A stretch of DNA of 64,000 nt from Daedaleopsis sinensis (taxonomy: Eukaryota; Basidiomycota; Agaricomycetes; Polyporales; Polyporaceae): assembly GCA_033807695.1 (NCBI GenBank), contig CM066307.1, positions 2,542,001-2,606,000 on the forward strand. Reading direction: 5' to 3'. The position numbers and the translations under genes were made by a program. Shown here one piece after another: positions 48,487 through 61,923 of the stretch. Position 1 is the first letter of the stretch; every line of letters starts with the position of its first letter. The notes under the pieces were generated by a model. The model made no database searches and was not told where the DNA came from. It saw only the letters and a list, made by a program, of their open reading frames with translations.

Positions 48487-48876
48487 AACTTAGTCGAGCT
48501 TGGATGTGGGCAGGACGACAAGGGGGTGAGTAGAGAACGTGGGGGTAGCGTGAATCCTGTCGAAGATGAGGTCAGTCGAGCTTATTTTGTGCGGCGATAG
48601 CGGCCGTGCTTACAGTTCGTCAGATGTGTTTTGTGGGTCTTTGGTGCTCGGAGGGGAGTCGGGGAGTCTGGAGGGGGCAGAAGGGCGGGTAGAAGGGAGG
48701 ACCGTCCGAGGGCGGGGGACGAGGGGCGGAGGAGGAGGAGGAGGAGGAGGAGGAGGAGGAGGACGAGCAGCGCGACGCGACCAACCGTCCACAGGCGCCC
48801 GACTGCAATCACCATTCATTTTCCACGTGGCCACCAGGCGCCGTCCTCCGCCTCGGACTCGAGAGCAGCTTCAGCC
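48487..48876. promoter_or_regulatory. Divergent intergenic region with (GGA)12 (unit 5)
   Basis: Same arrangement, with (GGA)12 at 48728-48763. Confidence 0.45.
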
Positions 48877-50956
48877 ATGGAGCAGCTTCAGCCACCGGCC
48901 TCGTCATCGTTGCCCCTCGCCGTCTCCAGCTCTGAGTTCCCAACACTCTCAGCTCGTGCAACCGCCCCCGCCGCCCGCCGCTGTGTGCGCTCTCAGCCTC
49001 TGGTACGTCCGCCTCTCCCTCCGATCTCCCCCTCGCCCCCGTCCGTCCGCTCTCCCCCGCGCAAGCTCCCCTGCCCGCTCTCTGCTCCCCCGATGTGCGC
49101 TGTCCCTCGCACTCCCAACTCGCCCGCGCGACGACCGCGAAGTGCACATCCAGCTCAGGCTGCATTCGCACTCCCTCCCCCATCCGAATCGGGACAGATC
49201 CGCTCCAGCCTCGCTCCCCCTTGAACTGCTCGTCCACGCCGGCCAACACGACCCTCGCCCCAATCTTCCTCCACGTAAGTCAGCACGCTCATTTCATTCA
49301 TTCGCTCTCAGACTTGATCTGTATCTCGTGTCTACAGCCACGGAGATCGCACCTAGCTCATCCGTCTCTCAACTGATTAGCTCTAATTCAACCGCGTCCG
49401 ATAGCCCTCGCCCACCCGAACCGGGCCATACCCGCGTCGTCGCTCTACCTCGACTCTGCGCTCGCCCACGGCTCAAACACTGCCCGACCGACGACCAACT
49501 CTCGTCTCGCTCTCGCTCCCGACGTCGTACGGCCGCCCAACGACTACATGCATGCCCTGAAGTCCGTTTCATTCGCGCCGCGATCCAACGACTTTCGAAA
49601 TCGGCTCCAAGAGTCGCTTTCATTGCTCGCCGTCCGACTCTTCCGCCCCCGTCTTCCTCCCCTCCGTCCGGAACTCGCTTCAGTCGGCACTCAGCACCAG
49701 TCTGGACCGCCCTCGGACGACGTGCGCCGCCGTCGCCGCCCGCCGTCCTCCTTGACGGAAGCGCCCTGATCGCTGCGTGGTACGTCACGAAATGCACCAT
49801 AACTCTCTCAGTTCTCATCAGTCCGCGTGCTGACTCACATCACCAGAACGCACCGAACGCTCCGCGTCCAACGCACCCGCTCGCGCCCTGATCCGACGAG
49901 GTCCCAGAAATCGCTTGCAGACCGATTTCATGGACCCCGGAGGAGAGTACGCTATTCCGTCCGGACGACGCCCCGCCACGCTGCGCAACTCACACAGCGC
50001 ATATGCGCTGACACGGTAGCGTGTGTACGACGTGTTCGCAGGCCCAGAAGACAAGTTCTGAACATCGGCCGGGTCCGCACCTCCAACACCCGTCCTCTCG
50101 AACTCGCGACCCAGCCCGTCCCGGCCGGCGAGTGCGACGGCGCCCGACACCAACATCGGATGCAGACGTCGTGCACTCGTCCCCGAAGCCGTCCGGAGCG
50201 CGGAAGGCGCGGAAGACGACGTTCGCGCGGGCGGCGCTGGACGGCGCCGCGGCCCAACTCACGAAGCACGCCCTGCCCCGCCCCGGACACCCCTCGAACT
50301 GTCACAGGCACACTCTGCGCCCATAGGACGGACGCCCGCCGCAGCTTCCGACGCGCCGTCGCCGCGTGGGGGGCGACAAGGTGCGCATTTCCGCGCAAAA
50401 TCGCTCTATTCCGTCCGCTACTCACGCAGTACATGATGCTAACCTACGAGACTCCACGGGCGTGTGCGCCGCGCCGTCGCCGACCTGCTGGGGCCCGACT
50501 CACGTCGAAGGCACGCCGCCGCCGCTCGCGGGGGCCGTGTCACTGTCGGACGGCCTTTCCGGCCACCCTACACCCCGACTGACCCCGCGCACACCGCCGT
50601 CCTCGCCCTCCGGGCCTCCGCCGTTGCCCTTGAGATCGAGGACGGCGACGAGACCGTCCACTTCGGCGACCCGAAGGCGGGCGCGGACGCCGTGCCCCCC
50701 ACGGTCCTCGACGGCAAGTTCTGGCAGTGGACGCGCGTGTGCGAGTTAGTTCGGGTGAGCCCGCGGCCTGTGCCTCCCACGCCGCTCTCGTGCGCTGACC
50801 CGCTGCCCGCCGCTCCGGCTGTAAGTACCAGTGCACGTCCGCCGTCTGCCGTCCGATGGCCCCCGGACCGCGGCCGACGCGCAGTCCCTGCTCGCCGTTG
50901 TGTGCGTGAAGGTCCAGCGGACGTGCCGCCTCCGCTGCGAGGTCCGGTGGGTTTGA
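48877..50956 (+). pseudogene. Gene C candidate, unit 5: final frame shifted
   Basis: As unit 1, with introns at 49275-49337, 49780-49846, about 49947-50041, about 50381-50450 and 50755-50831. It has the same final frameshift, so units 1, 3, 4 and 5 share one defective allele that has spread through the array. Confidence 0.3.
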
Positions 50957-51671
50957 GCATGCACCGGGCGTCGCTGCGCCTGAGTGCGGACGAGGCGCGG
51001 AGGGGCGGAGGGCGGAACGGCCGGTCTCGACTCCCCACGTCCTCCGGCGGCACGCACGAGGCTCGGTGCGTGCGGGACGTGCGGGCGGGTGGCGAGACAG
51101 ACGGCGGCCGCCGGATGACAGCGAGATGCGTCCGCGGCCGGGGCTGTTGGGGAGAAGGTCAGCGGCGGGCGTGGGGGCTCGGAGTAGTACGGTAGTACAG
51201 GATGTAAGTACAAGTACAAGCCACGGCCAATACACTTCATTTACGGCTACTGTGAGCGCGGCGCGACTCGGGGCACACCGACTGTCCGGTCGGTCGGCTC
51301 GATGTGCGGCGGTGGGCAGGAGGCCGTGCGGACGCCGAGCGAGTCCCCTCGGGCGTGCAGCGCTGGGAGACAGCTCGAATGGGAGCCTGGCTCCGAGCGC
51401 AGGGGCTGAACGAGTGATTGATCGTCAGCCGGGATCCAAAAGGGATCTGGCGGGAGGTACGTACGCTTGTAGAGTCGCCGGGGACATGTGCGCACCCGGA
51501 CGCTGTCAACGAGGGGAACGATGTCAGACAACTCGGAAGGGCCAGTGCAGCGAGCTGGATATGTACTTACTGCTAACGCTTGAATGCAGAGCTCGATATC
51601 CGCCTGCAGCCGTCCGAGAACGACCGTCTGATCAGCACCACACTCCGGGTGTGCGGATGAAAGCACGTACC

Positions 51672-52356
51672 TCAGGCTAGCGGCGCGCGGACGCGTTCAA
51701 GCCAGCGTCCGGGGAGCTGCTGAGGCCTGAGGCGCACACGGGGGCACCCTCGCATGCATCTGGGCGCAGGGTCCAAGTCAGTTCCTGCGCATGCGGACTG
51801 GCCAGCAGGGTCAGCGTCGCACGCGTGGATTGTGATCTGTACGCACCTGACCACGGTGCAAGTGCGCATCTCCGGGACACGGCGCGAGCATGCTCCCTGC
51901 GGATGAGGATGTCAGAGAAGGCAGACTCGACCCGAGAGACATCGCTCGACGCACCTATGCGCATCCCACATAACTGGTGTCCGTCACAAGCACCCCGGGC
52001 GCTGTTCACACCTGTGGAAAGTCTAGTCAGCATGCGGAGTAGTAGACAGGATGAGGCGCGCGGGCGGACGTACATACCTCCGAGCCTTCTCGGTGCTGCG
52101 ACTAGTAACCGGCCGGGCGCGAACGTATATCTGTGAGTCGATAAGAACGATTGGGGCGATCTATTAGAGCACCTATCAGAGACTGCGCATACTAAATTCG
52201 AACGTGAGACGTACCTCCGAGTCATGTACACTAGGGAGCCGCGAGAACAGAATACAAGGGCCGCCATCCTACAAACAAACAAGAGTTCATAAGTGAATGT
52301 GCGACATTAGAAGCAGCAATACTTACGACGATGTAGTCCTGTTCGTCGTCGGACAT
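51672..52356 (-). CDS. Gene B, copy spanning units 5/6
   Basis: Five exons at 52327-52356, 52215-52268, 52078-52160, 51847-52001 and 51672-51784, all open. The coding part is of consensus type. Only the upstream sequence past about 52430 belongs to a diverged patch (agatctactcacagatatac instead of agatatactcacatgtatac), so the leader intron donor context differs from the other copies. Confidence 0.55.
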
Positions 52357-55300
52357 TGGCGCGAGAATCTGGAACTGAAAGTTGAAGTCAGTAAATGGCA
52401 AAGACACTGCGACTAGTAGTAGAGAGATCTACTCACAGATATACACCGGGCCAGTGCTTGCACGTCGTCGGATCAACGACCGAGCTGGGAGGAGCGTAGG
52501 GCGACGTCGTCCGTCTACGCCATCCTGAGTCCGATGGGCATGCGTAGAAAGCGATAAACGAGCGGGATATGCGACGGGTCGGAAGTGAATGTCACTGGCA
52601 GCGGGGGGTTGGAAGTACAGTAAGTAGTAGCACTATAAGCAATGACGACGGCATTAAAGCACGGAGTAAATGAGTGTAGTAGAGGAGGGAGGAAGAGGGA
52701 GGAGGGCGCACTCGAGGTCTGGGGAGGGGATGAGTGCTGGTCAGAATCGACGGGACTGCAGAGGTTCTTATACCTTGTGAGTCTGGTCCGTGCGCATCCC
52801 CCACGGTCAGGGGACCAGAGCGTGTGAGAGTGACACCAGGCACCTCCTACGCACGCTCCGGGGGTCCGGAGGGCGGGGCCAACCAGAGCGCGACACGGGG
52901 GATAGGGAGGAGGGGAAGGGACCCTGTGCGTGTGGACCGAAGGTTCCGGGCATGGAGGAGCATGGAATGTTCCCAGCTGTCTTTACGTAGTGGCGTTGGC
53001 GCCCGGCTAATGTATGACACCATTTTCGCTGTGATGCCGTCGTATTTTGGGGCGGAAGAGGCTTGAGGAGCCAGTACCGCGTGGATAGTGCCATCTGCAG
53101 ATTTCCTGGACAATTCGAGGCATTCGAAGGCGGCAGAGACAAAGAATTCGTAGATACTATATATAGAAACTGTAATTCAGACATGACTTGGTCAGATCTG
53201 TGCTCACGGCTCTGTAGTAATCAAAAAGCGATCAGTAATCTCGAAATATCAAGTATATTCACCATAATACACGGCTTACGTGCAGGAGGGTCAATATTCT
53301 CACTGTCACAGCTTGAAAGACCGTATCACATTCATCATGGTGCATATCCATCTCCGTACTCGACCTGCGAGAGAGACTGTATCAGTTTTCGTACCAGATC
53401 GACGGAGGAAGGCAGCGCTAAACGCCCGGCGGTGAGTATAGCTGTCCGCATTTGGACAATTGTTCTCGCCTTCACTAAGACGCTCATCCCGACGCCGCCG
53501 GCCGCTTTGCACATCAACGTGCAACTAGCACGACATCCCCAGGCCCCGACAATGTTGCTAATTTGCACCTACTCTATGTTACAGCTCACGACGACAATCG
53601 GGGTTCGGAACAGACTTGGAGCCCTTGAAGTCGGAGAGTTAACTTGAATTCGCACTGTACTACTACCACTGAGCAACTTCAACTTTTAGATGTGCATTCA
53701 GATGTGTGATGTGGCCAGTACAGTAAGCTGGACTATCTACATAGCTTACCAGTATCTCAACAGGCTCCCGTCTGTGGGCAAGTTGTGCCCCCCGCCGCCG
53801 CCAGCGCACGCCGCCGCCCGAATGGACCCCCTCGGAGGAGGAAGGCCAGACACGCGGCGGGATTGTCCGCCCGTTGACAGCAATATTATTCGAGTTCGCC
53901 GTGAACGGCGGGCGGCCCATGCATGCATATCCACTACGTCATTTCCCGCCCAGGATATGTTCCAGGAGCTGAAGCGAACAGGGAAAATGGGCAATATATT
54001 CTGGACTCGGCCTCTCCGGGCACGGTTGAGTTATTCTAGACTACCGTGCCTGTCCACGCTGGTCACGCCGTGCGTCCCTTGCCGCAGCTACACATGCTGT
54101 CCGCTCAGACCACCGTCACACGCCGTTCTCAATGACCAACAGCACAGTTGTGGCGGTCAGTACGATCCTGGTCTGTTCGAGCACCACACAGCTACTAAAA
54201 CATGTTATTCTCAGGCTCATGAGCTGGGAGATTCGGGATGACCACGAACGGTCTGAGCAATCATGTAACTGCTTCTTTCTTCTCCAGCCACATGAATATA
54301 TACAATTTTGCAACCTTCCATGCCTTTCCGACTGCGTGTGAGTGCGTGCAACCGTGTGACTCAAAGGTTGACAGCTTGATGTTTGGACCGGAATTGAGCA
54401 AGATGGGAATACTCACACATGGAGATTTCCCTGTGCACGAAGTCCTTTCCTCCTCAACTCTGACCATAGCGGCTTAGTATACAGCATGCCAGATGTGCAA
54501 CGAGCTGGAGGAGATGGTGAGGGTGCATCCAATCGAGCACTCGGAGAATGTCAAAATGCTCTGGGAAAGGTTAGCGGCGTGGAGATTCTCAGAATGAGCG
54601 CGTCCGAACAACGTCTGGATATGCTTATGAAATGCTCCGGAGACTGGAGCTCGGGCCAGACCGAAGGCTCCTGGTCTCCTCGCTACAACGTTCACACCAC
54701 CCACCACCTTCAGCTGTAGTCTTTCTTCATCACATCCATTGCACTTGTCTACATACACGGTCTCCGGGCTTGTCTACTATCTTACCAGTAGATACTCCCC
54801 ATCCCCTACATGTCCCTCAGCATTCCAACGAACACGACGCGACACGACACGGTAGCTCGCCCACCGGCCTTCGACACTCGTGAGTGTGCCGCTGGCTGCA
54901 CCCCGGTACATCATGCTGACTCTGCAGCTCAGCTCATCAAGGTGGCGGACTAGACGCGGCTTGCGAGCGATCGAGCAGAGCCTGCGGTCTCGCCAGGACG
55001 CGTCGACGCGTCAAGAACATAGCCACACGATGTCCGTGCTCGTCGACGACCTTGTGGAACGCGTAGCTCGGATACTGTTATCGCGGACAACGGCTAAGCT
55101 TTGGATCATCAATGCTCGATGTACGTACCTTATCTCTCACTCCCATTGCATATCGTTGCTCACAGCGTGTACAGACGTTGTGCCGACAGCAGGGAGGTAG
55201 AACGGCGGGGTCAAATGCGGCGGGAGACCTCATGGGCGCGCGACGCGTATGCACCGCGTTTGAGTGCGCACAACGCGGTCGCGTTAGGGTATGTTGTCAC

Positions 55301-57393
55301 TCTTACGAGTGCTGCATCCAACTAACCTTGTACTATCATTGCCGGCGCAAGATGCGGAGCAGAGAACTGCAAATGGCGGGTGATTCAAGATGCACATGGC
55401 AGAGCATACCGTATGTCGCAGTTTTCTGTCGAGTGTCCACTGTCACTCACTTGTGCGGTCGGCAGGGTGCTCGTGAGCAGACAGGCTACTTCAGCAATAA
55501 GCCGGCCGACGAGGTCATTGCTGAGGTCGTGTCGGAGGCGAACGAGAAGATGCCGTACCGGCTCTCGTCTGCTCGACTGCGTGTACGTCCGGCTCTATCC
55601 ACTTTGGGCCTCGGCGAGCCTCCGCTGTCCGGAAGTATTGGCGCGGCAGAGCCGCGATCGACGAGGAAGTCTTTCGACGTACTTGGACATTGTGAACCTT
55701 CGTGCACGGCCGGGATTCGTGGCGACTCGATGTCATATACTCCGGTACGTGCTTTGATGGCGGTCGGTGGCGTCGACGAGACAGACAGACAACATCAGGA
55801 AAGACGACTCACTGCGCTGAAGGAGGGTACATAGCGCGGGACCCGCTCGCGGGGCAAGGACGAGTAGTACGGCGCGAAGGGTGGGAAGTCGCCGAGAGCC
55901 GCTGCGAATGCGACGCGGATGGCGCCACGGACGGGTACGAGTCAGCGTACGACGAGAGCGAGACCGCAGACGAGTGTGGCTCGTCGCTCATGCGGTCCGG
56001 TTGGCCATACCTCGTCAATGTTGCAGACCTTCGCACGGGGCTGGGAGTCGCAGTGGCGGCGTGATGCATGCACACACGTCGTGTCTGCCAGTGGGTAAGT
56101 ATCTTTGCGGCTCATGAACGGACGGGGCGTACATAGCGCGGCGGCGCTCCCACGACAAAGCCGCGGTCATCGAGGAGGTTGCTGGACGTAGAGGCTGGAC
56201 GTCGTGGACCTTCGCGCTCGGCTTGGGCCGCTTGATCTCGCATCCGGGTACGTACTTTCACGGCTGACGGAGGGCAAGTCGAGGCTGACGGACCATGTTG
56301 GGGTACAGTGTTTGCGAGAGAACTCACCTGCGCGGACGTATCGCGGCCGCGGCAGCAACTTCGCCGCGGTCATTGACGACGCACCGCGATGGTACGAGCG
56401 AGAGGCAGGGATGGCGGGGCCGAGAGTCGCAGAGCGGGAGCGCGACATTGCGTCTGGGTATGTAGCACGGTGCTGGCGGATGACACGACCGTACTGACCG
56501 TTTCCGCCAGGAAGTCGCGTTGGTGACGTCACGCGTTAGCGTTCGGACGCGGATCGAGTCCAGGAGTGCGCGCAGCGGGAGATCTAGACGTGCAGCGAGT
56601 CGGAGCACGCAAAGACGGTGAGTCGCCACAGTCTAGAGAGAGCAGAGGTGGCGGGCGGAAGGTGCAAGGAGGACGTCGGCGGGCGCGACAGTTGAGTCGG
56701 CGGGCGGGCGACGGTTCGGCGGGAGACGGTCTCAGCGGACGAGGACGGCGAGGGCAGAGTCGGAGATTGCGGCCAGGAGCAGTCGTGCGTCAGATACCAG
56801 GTGCGAGCGCAGCGTTCTGTCCAAGTCGAATCGAGTCCGGTGCCCACCAGCTACCAGCTGCCAGTGTGCAGGCTATTCGAGTCCGAAGCTCAGGCTGACA
56901 ACGCAAAGAGAGCAGCATGGAGGAATGTCTCAGGCTGGAGAGCGGCAGCGAGTGCGGAGGGGACGGGAGGCACGGGCGACGGTGGCGGCGGGAAGCAAGA
57001 GGTGCGAGACGCGGCGGCTCTGAGGTGTCCGTCCCGGAATGGGAATGTAGGCGCCCGTGTCTGTACTGACCGCCATCGGACGCGACGAGGGAGTGCGGTG
57101 TCAGGGAGGAGTGCGCGTGCGAGGGCTGGGAGGGGCGAGGACTTTGGAGCCGCACGAGTGGTCTGGGCGAGTTTCGGAGTGTCTCTGACTCGAGTAGAGT
57201 ACTGGGAGCAGAGTACTTGGTCGATTTCTCATCTCCCCCTCCTTCTCCTCCACCTCCTCCCCCGCCTCTCGCGCCGATTCGCACTCGATGTAGATAGCCA
57301 ACGAAATATATTGTGTCGTATGTACACGCTGTAGCTAGCTGCCCCCGCCGCCTCCGTCTCCTCCCCACCATCTCCTCCCCCTCGACACCTATA
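52357..57393. other. Unit 6 left half: no closed gene; diverged patch at its start
   Basis: About 52430-52945 is a diverged patch (see findings). Within it the 196-codon minus frame of other units is broken and the equivalent of the long GA-rich stretch is rewritten. From about 52950 onward the sequence returns to the unit 2/4/5 type. Confidence 0.5.
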
Positions 57394-57480
57394 CCCGTCC
57401 AGATTACCCCCCAGTGAGCATACCCGTCCAGAATACCCCCCAGTGAGCATACCCGTCCAGATTACCATCCACTGAGCGTA
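57394..57480. repeat. Minisatellite, 3 copies of ~29 bp (unit 6)
   Basis: Three copies at 57394, 57423 and 57452. The middle copy carries the cagaatac variant that is otherwise found only in the third copy of unit 1. Confidence 0.95.
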
Positions 57481-57541
57481 CAGAGTTTCGACTTGCATCT
57501 CGCAGATCTTCGTCCGCCGCAAGCCACACCCATCACGGGCA

Positions 57542-58733
57542 TCACCGCCGCGCTGCATCTGGCTCACCTTGACGCGCCGCCCGCGAAGCCATGCCGAGGC
57601 TGTCGAGTGGGGGCGGCGGCAGTAGTGGAGACTCGAAGTCTGAGGACGGCCTGCGCTCGACCATGCGGATGCTGGGGTACGGCGGGACGTCGCCCATCTC
57701 CTCGTCCATGCGCATCTGGACCTCGCGCGGGATGATGTGCTCTGCGGGCTTGGGCCCCGAACGGGGGCCCGTGCGTGCGATCGCGGGCAGGCTGACGAGC
57801 GTGTCGGTGTCAGTGCGCGCGTGACCGCCTTCGGTGCCGCTGCGCATACTTGTCCGTGTGAGGAACGGGTCGCTCTCGTCGCCGCTCCCACGGGGAGAGC
57901 CTTCGCCGGGGGAGGGGGGACCGCTGTGGTTGAGGTCGCCGGGGGATACTATTTCCCAGCCAGTCCAGATCGGGAGCTGGCTCTGGCGTTTGCGGAAGGA
58001 CATGATGGTCGTGGAGCGGTTCCAGAAGCTGGAGGAGGGGCCCTGGGCGTCGGCTGGGAGCTGGCGACGGCGGTTGTGGCGGAGAAGGAAGAAGACGGCG
58101 ATGAGGATGAGGAGGAGGAGGGTGCCAAGGATACTGCCGAGAATGGCACCGAGGGTGGAGGGAGAAATGCCATGAGAGGCGGCGGCGGCAGTTGCGGTGG
58201 GAAGTGGGGAGGTCAGAGACGAGGAGGATAACGAGGAGGATGACGGAGAGAGGGAGGAGGATTGAGAAAGGGAGAAGGAGGAGGAGGAGGAGGAGGAGGA
58301 AGGAGCTGGGGTGATGCTCGGTGCGGAGGTCGTAGACGGGGTAGTTGAGGAAGGAGCTGGGGTGATGCTCGGTGCGGAGGTCGTAGACGGGGTAGTTGAG
58401 GAAGGAGCTGGGGTGATGCTCGGTGCGGAGGTCGTAGACGGGGTATTTGAGGTGGGAGTGGGTGTCGCAGGGGTGGAGGACGAGGGAGGAGGAGAGGTGA
58501 GCCCACCGTATGTCCATACACCATCCGTCCCAAGCGGGATCTGCGAGCGGAAGTGAGCTCAAAGTGGATGTGATCATGAAGTGAGCGGCGATCATGAGAC
58601 TCACGCTTGGGCCGTAGTAGGTGAGTGGGAGGCGGAGGATGGTGGACGAGGTCGAGAGGCCGCCGTCGGGGAGGGTGAAGACGGTGGTGGAGAGGGTGAG
58701 CCACGAGGGCAGCACCTGGGTGGGCTGTGCCAT
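57542..58733 (-). CDS. Gene A, unit 6: variant Ser/Thr-rich single-pass membrane protein
   Basis: Exons 58605-58733 and 57542-58540; 375 aa because of a net 3-bp deletion in the serine-rich juxtamembrane stretch (about 58200-58240), which keeps the frame. The tail carries the unit 1 form GPRSGPKP but ends AARR, so it is a hybrid of the two alleles. The C-terminal-most 17-aa repeat reads TTPSTT where the other copies have TTLSTT. Several further changes sit just outside the membrane helix. Confidence 0.85.
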
Positions 58734-59120
58734 AACTTAGTCGAGCTTGGATGTGGGCAGGACGACAAGGGGGTGAGTAGAGAACGTGGGGGTAGCGTGA
58801 ATCCTGTCGAAGATGAGGTCAGTCGAGCTTATTTTGTGCGGCGATAGCGGCCGTGCTTACAGTTCGTCAGATGTGTTTTGTGGGTCTTTGGTGCTCGGAG
58901 GGGAGTCGGGGAGTCTGGAGGGGGCAGAAGGGCGGGCAGAAGGGAGGACCGTCCGAGGGCGGGGGACGAGGGGCGGAGGAGGAGGAGGAGGAGGAGGAGG
59001 AGGAGGACGAGCAGCGCGACGCGACCAACCGTCCACAGGCGCCCGACTGCAATCACCATTCATTTTCCACGTGTCCACCAGGCGCCGTCCTCCGCCTCGG
59101 ACTCGAGAGCAGCTTCAGCC
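58734..59120. promoter_or_regulatory. Divergent intergenic region with (GGA)11 (unit 6)
   Basis: Same arrangement but one triplet shorter: (GGA)11 at 58975-59007. This is the only length change in the tract across six units. Confidence 0.45.
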
Positions 59121-61208
59121 ATGGAGCAGCTTCAGCCACCGGCCTCGTCATCGTTGCCCCTCGCCGTCTCCAGCTCTGAGTTCCCAACACTCTCAGCTCG
59201 TGCAACCGCCCCCGCCGCCCGCCGCTGTGTGCGCTCTCAGCCTCTGGTACGTCCGCCTCTCCCTCCGATCTCCCCCTCGCCCCCGTCCGTCCGCTCTCCC
59301 CCGCGCAAGCTCCCCTGCCCGCTCTCTGCTCCCCCGATGTGCGCTGTCCCTCGCACTCCCAACTCGCCCGCGCGACGACCGCGAAGTGCACATCCAGCTC
59401 AGGCTGCATTCGCACTCCCTCCCCCATCTGAATCGGGACAGATCCGCTCCAGCCTCGCTCCCCCTTGAACTGCTCGTCCACGCCGGCCAACACGACCCTC
59501 GCCCCAATCTTCCTCCACGTAAGTCAGCACGCTCATTTCATTCATTCGCTCTCAGACTTGATCTGTATCTCGTGTCTACAGCCACGGAGATCGCACCTAG
59601 CTCATCCGTCTCTCAACAGATTTCCACCAATTCAACTGCGTCCTATAGCCCTCGCTCATCCGAACCGGGCCATACCCGCCTCGTCGCTCTACCTCGACTC
59701 TGCGCTCGCCCACGGCTCAAACACTGCCCGACCGACCACCAAATCTGCTCTCGCTCTCGCTCCCGACGTCGTCCGCCCGCCAAACAACGACTACATGCAT
59801 CCTCTGAACGCTCTCCACCGTCCGTCTCATTCACGCCGCAATCCGACGACGTCCGAGATCGGCTCCAATCGTCGATTTCACCGTCCGACTCTTCCCCCTC
59901 CACCTTCCTCCCCTCCGTCCGGAGCTCGCTTTCCGCTCTCGGCACCACGCCCGCCCTCGGACGACGTGCGCCGCCGCCGCCGCCCGCCGTCCCCCTTGAC
60001 GGAAGCGCCCTGATCGCTGCGTGGTACGTCACGAAATGCACCATAACTCTCTCAGTTCTCATCCGTTCGCGTGCTGACTCACATCACCAGAACGCACCGA
60101 ACGTTCCGCGTCCAACGCTCCCGGTCGCGCCCTGATCCGACGACGTCCCAGAAATCGCTTGCAGACCGATTTCATGGACCCCGGAGGAGAGTACGCTATT
60201 CCGTCCGGACGACGCCCCGCCACGCTGCGCAACTCACACAGCGCATATGCGCTGACACGGTAGCGTGTGTACGACGTGTTCGCAGGCCCAGAAGACAAGT
60301 TCTGAACATCGGCCGGGTCCGCACCTCCAACACCCGTCCTCTCGAACTCGCGACCCAGCCCGTCCCGGCCGGCGAGTGCGACGGCGCCCGACACCAACAT
60401 CGGATGCAGACGTCGTGCACTCGTCCCCGAAGCCGTCCGGAGCGCGGAAGGCGCGGAAGACGACGTTCGCGCGGGCGGCGCTGGACGGCGCCGCGGCCCA
60501 ACTCACGAAGCACGCCCTGCCCCGCCCCGGACACCCCTCGAACTGTCACAGGCACACTCTGCGCCCATGGGACGGACGGCCGCCCGCAGCTTCCGACGCG
60601 CCGTCGCCGCGTGGGGGGCGACAAGGTGCGCATTTCCGCGCAAAATCGCTCTATTCCGTCCGCTACTCACGCAGTACATGATGCTAGCCTACGAGACTCC
60701 ACGGGCGTGTGCGCCGCGCCGTCGCCGACCTGCTGGGGCCCGACTCACGTCGAAGGCACGCCGCCGCCGCTCGCGGGGGCCGTGTCACTGTCGGACGGCC
60801 TTTCCGGCCACCCTACACCCCTACTGACCCCGCGCACACCGCCGTCCTCGCCCTCCGCGCCTCCGCCGTTGCCCTTGAGATCGAGGACGGCGACGAGACC
60901 GTCCACTTCGGCGACCCGAAGGCGGCCGCGGACGCCGTGCCCCCCACGGTCCTCGACGGCAAGTTCTGGCAGTGGACGCGCGTGTGCGAGTTAGTTCGGG
61001 TGAGCCCGCGGCCTGTGCCTCCCACGCCGCTCTCGTGCGCTGACCCGCTGCCCGCCGCTCCGGCTGTAAGTACCAGTGCACGTCCGCCGTCCGCCGTCTG
61101 CCGTCCGATGGCCCCCGGACCGCGGCCGACGCGCAGTCCCTGCTCGCCGTTGTGTGCGTGAAGGTCCAGCGGACGTGCCGCCTCCGCTGCGAGGTCCGGT
61201 GGGTTTGA
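59121..61208 (+). CDS. Gene C candidate, unit 6: diverged, final frame intact
   Basis: Introns are at 59519-59581, 60024-60090 and 61000-61076. The exon ending 60999 (KFWQWTRVCELVR, phase 0) joins 61077-61208 in frame (CTSAVRRLPSDGPR, then AADAQSLLAVVCVKVQRTC, TGA). The 4-bp insertion shared with unit 1 is compensated by one extra 7-bp step after the acceptor. The middle exon (about 59780-59960) is rearranged relative to other units by +14 and -14 bp changes that cancel, so its outer frame is retained. The product is unknown. Confidence 0.35.
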
Positions 61209-61923
61209 GCATGCACCGGGCGTCGCTGCGCCTGAGTGCGGACGAGGCGCGGAGGCGCGGAGGGCGGAACGGCCGGTCTCGACTCCCCACGTCCTCCGGC
61301 GGCGCGCACGAGGCTCGGTGCGTGCGGGACGTGCGGGCGGGTGGCGAGACAGACGGCGGCCGCCGGATGACAGCGAGATGCGTCCGCGGCCGGGGCTGTC
61401 GGGGAGAAGGTCAGCGGCGGGCGTGGGGGCTCGGAGTAGTACGGTAGTACAGGATGTAAGTACAAGTACAAGCCACGGCCAATACACTTCATTTACGGCT
61501 ACTGTGAGCGCGGCGCGACTCGGGGCACACCGACTGTCCGGTCGGTCGGCGAGATGTGCGGCGGTGGGCAGGAGGCCGTGCGGACGCCGAGCGAGTCCCC
61601 TCGCGCGTGCAGCGCTGGGAGACAGCTCGAATGGGAGCCTGGCTCCGAGCGCAGGGGCTGAACGAGTGATTGATCGTCAGCCGGGATCCAAAAGGGATCC
61701 GGCGGGAGGTACGTACGCTTGTAGAGTCGCCGGGGACATGTGCACACTCGGGGGCTGTCAAGGATGAGATCGACGTCAGACGACTCGGAAGGGCGAGTGC
61801 AGCGAGTTGAGTGTCTACTTACCGCTAACACTTGAATGCAGAGCTCGATATCCACCTGCAGCCGTCCGAGAACGACCGTCTGATCAGTATCACACTCCGG
61901 GTGTGCGGATGAAAGCACGTACC

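Larger units (their letters stand above)
41751..52002. repeat. Tandem macro-repeat, unit 5 (10,252 bp)
   Basis: Fifth full unit. It is the cleanest representative of the array consensus: left half of unit 2/4/6 type and right half of unit 1/3/4 type. Its minisatellite differs from that of unit 4 in repeat sequence and in period (31 versus 29 bp). Confidence 0.95.
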
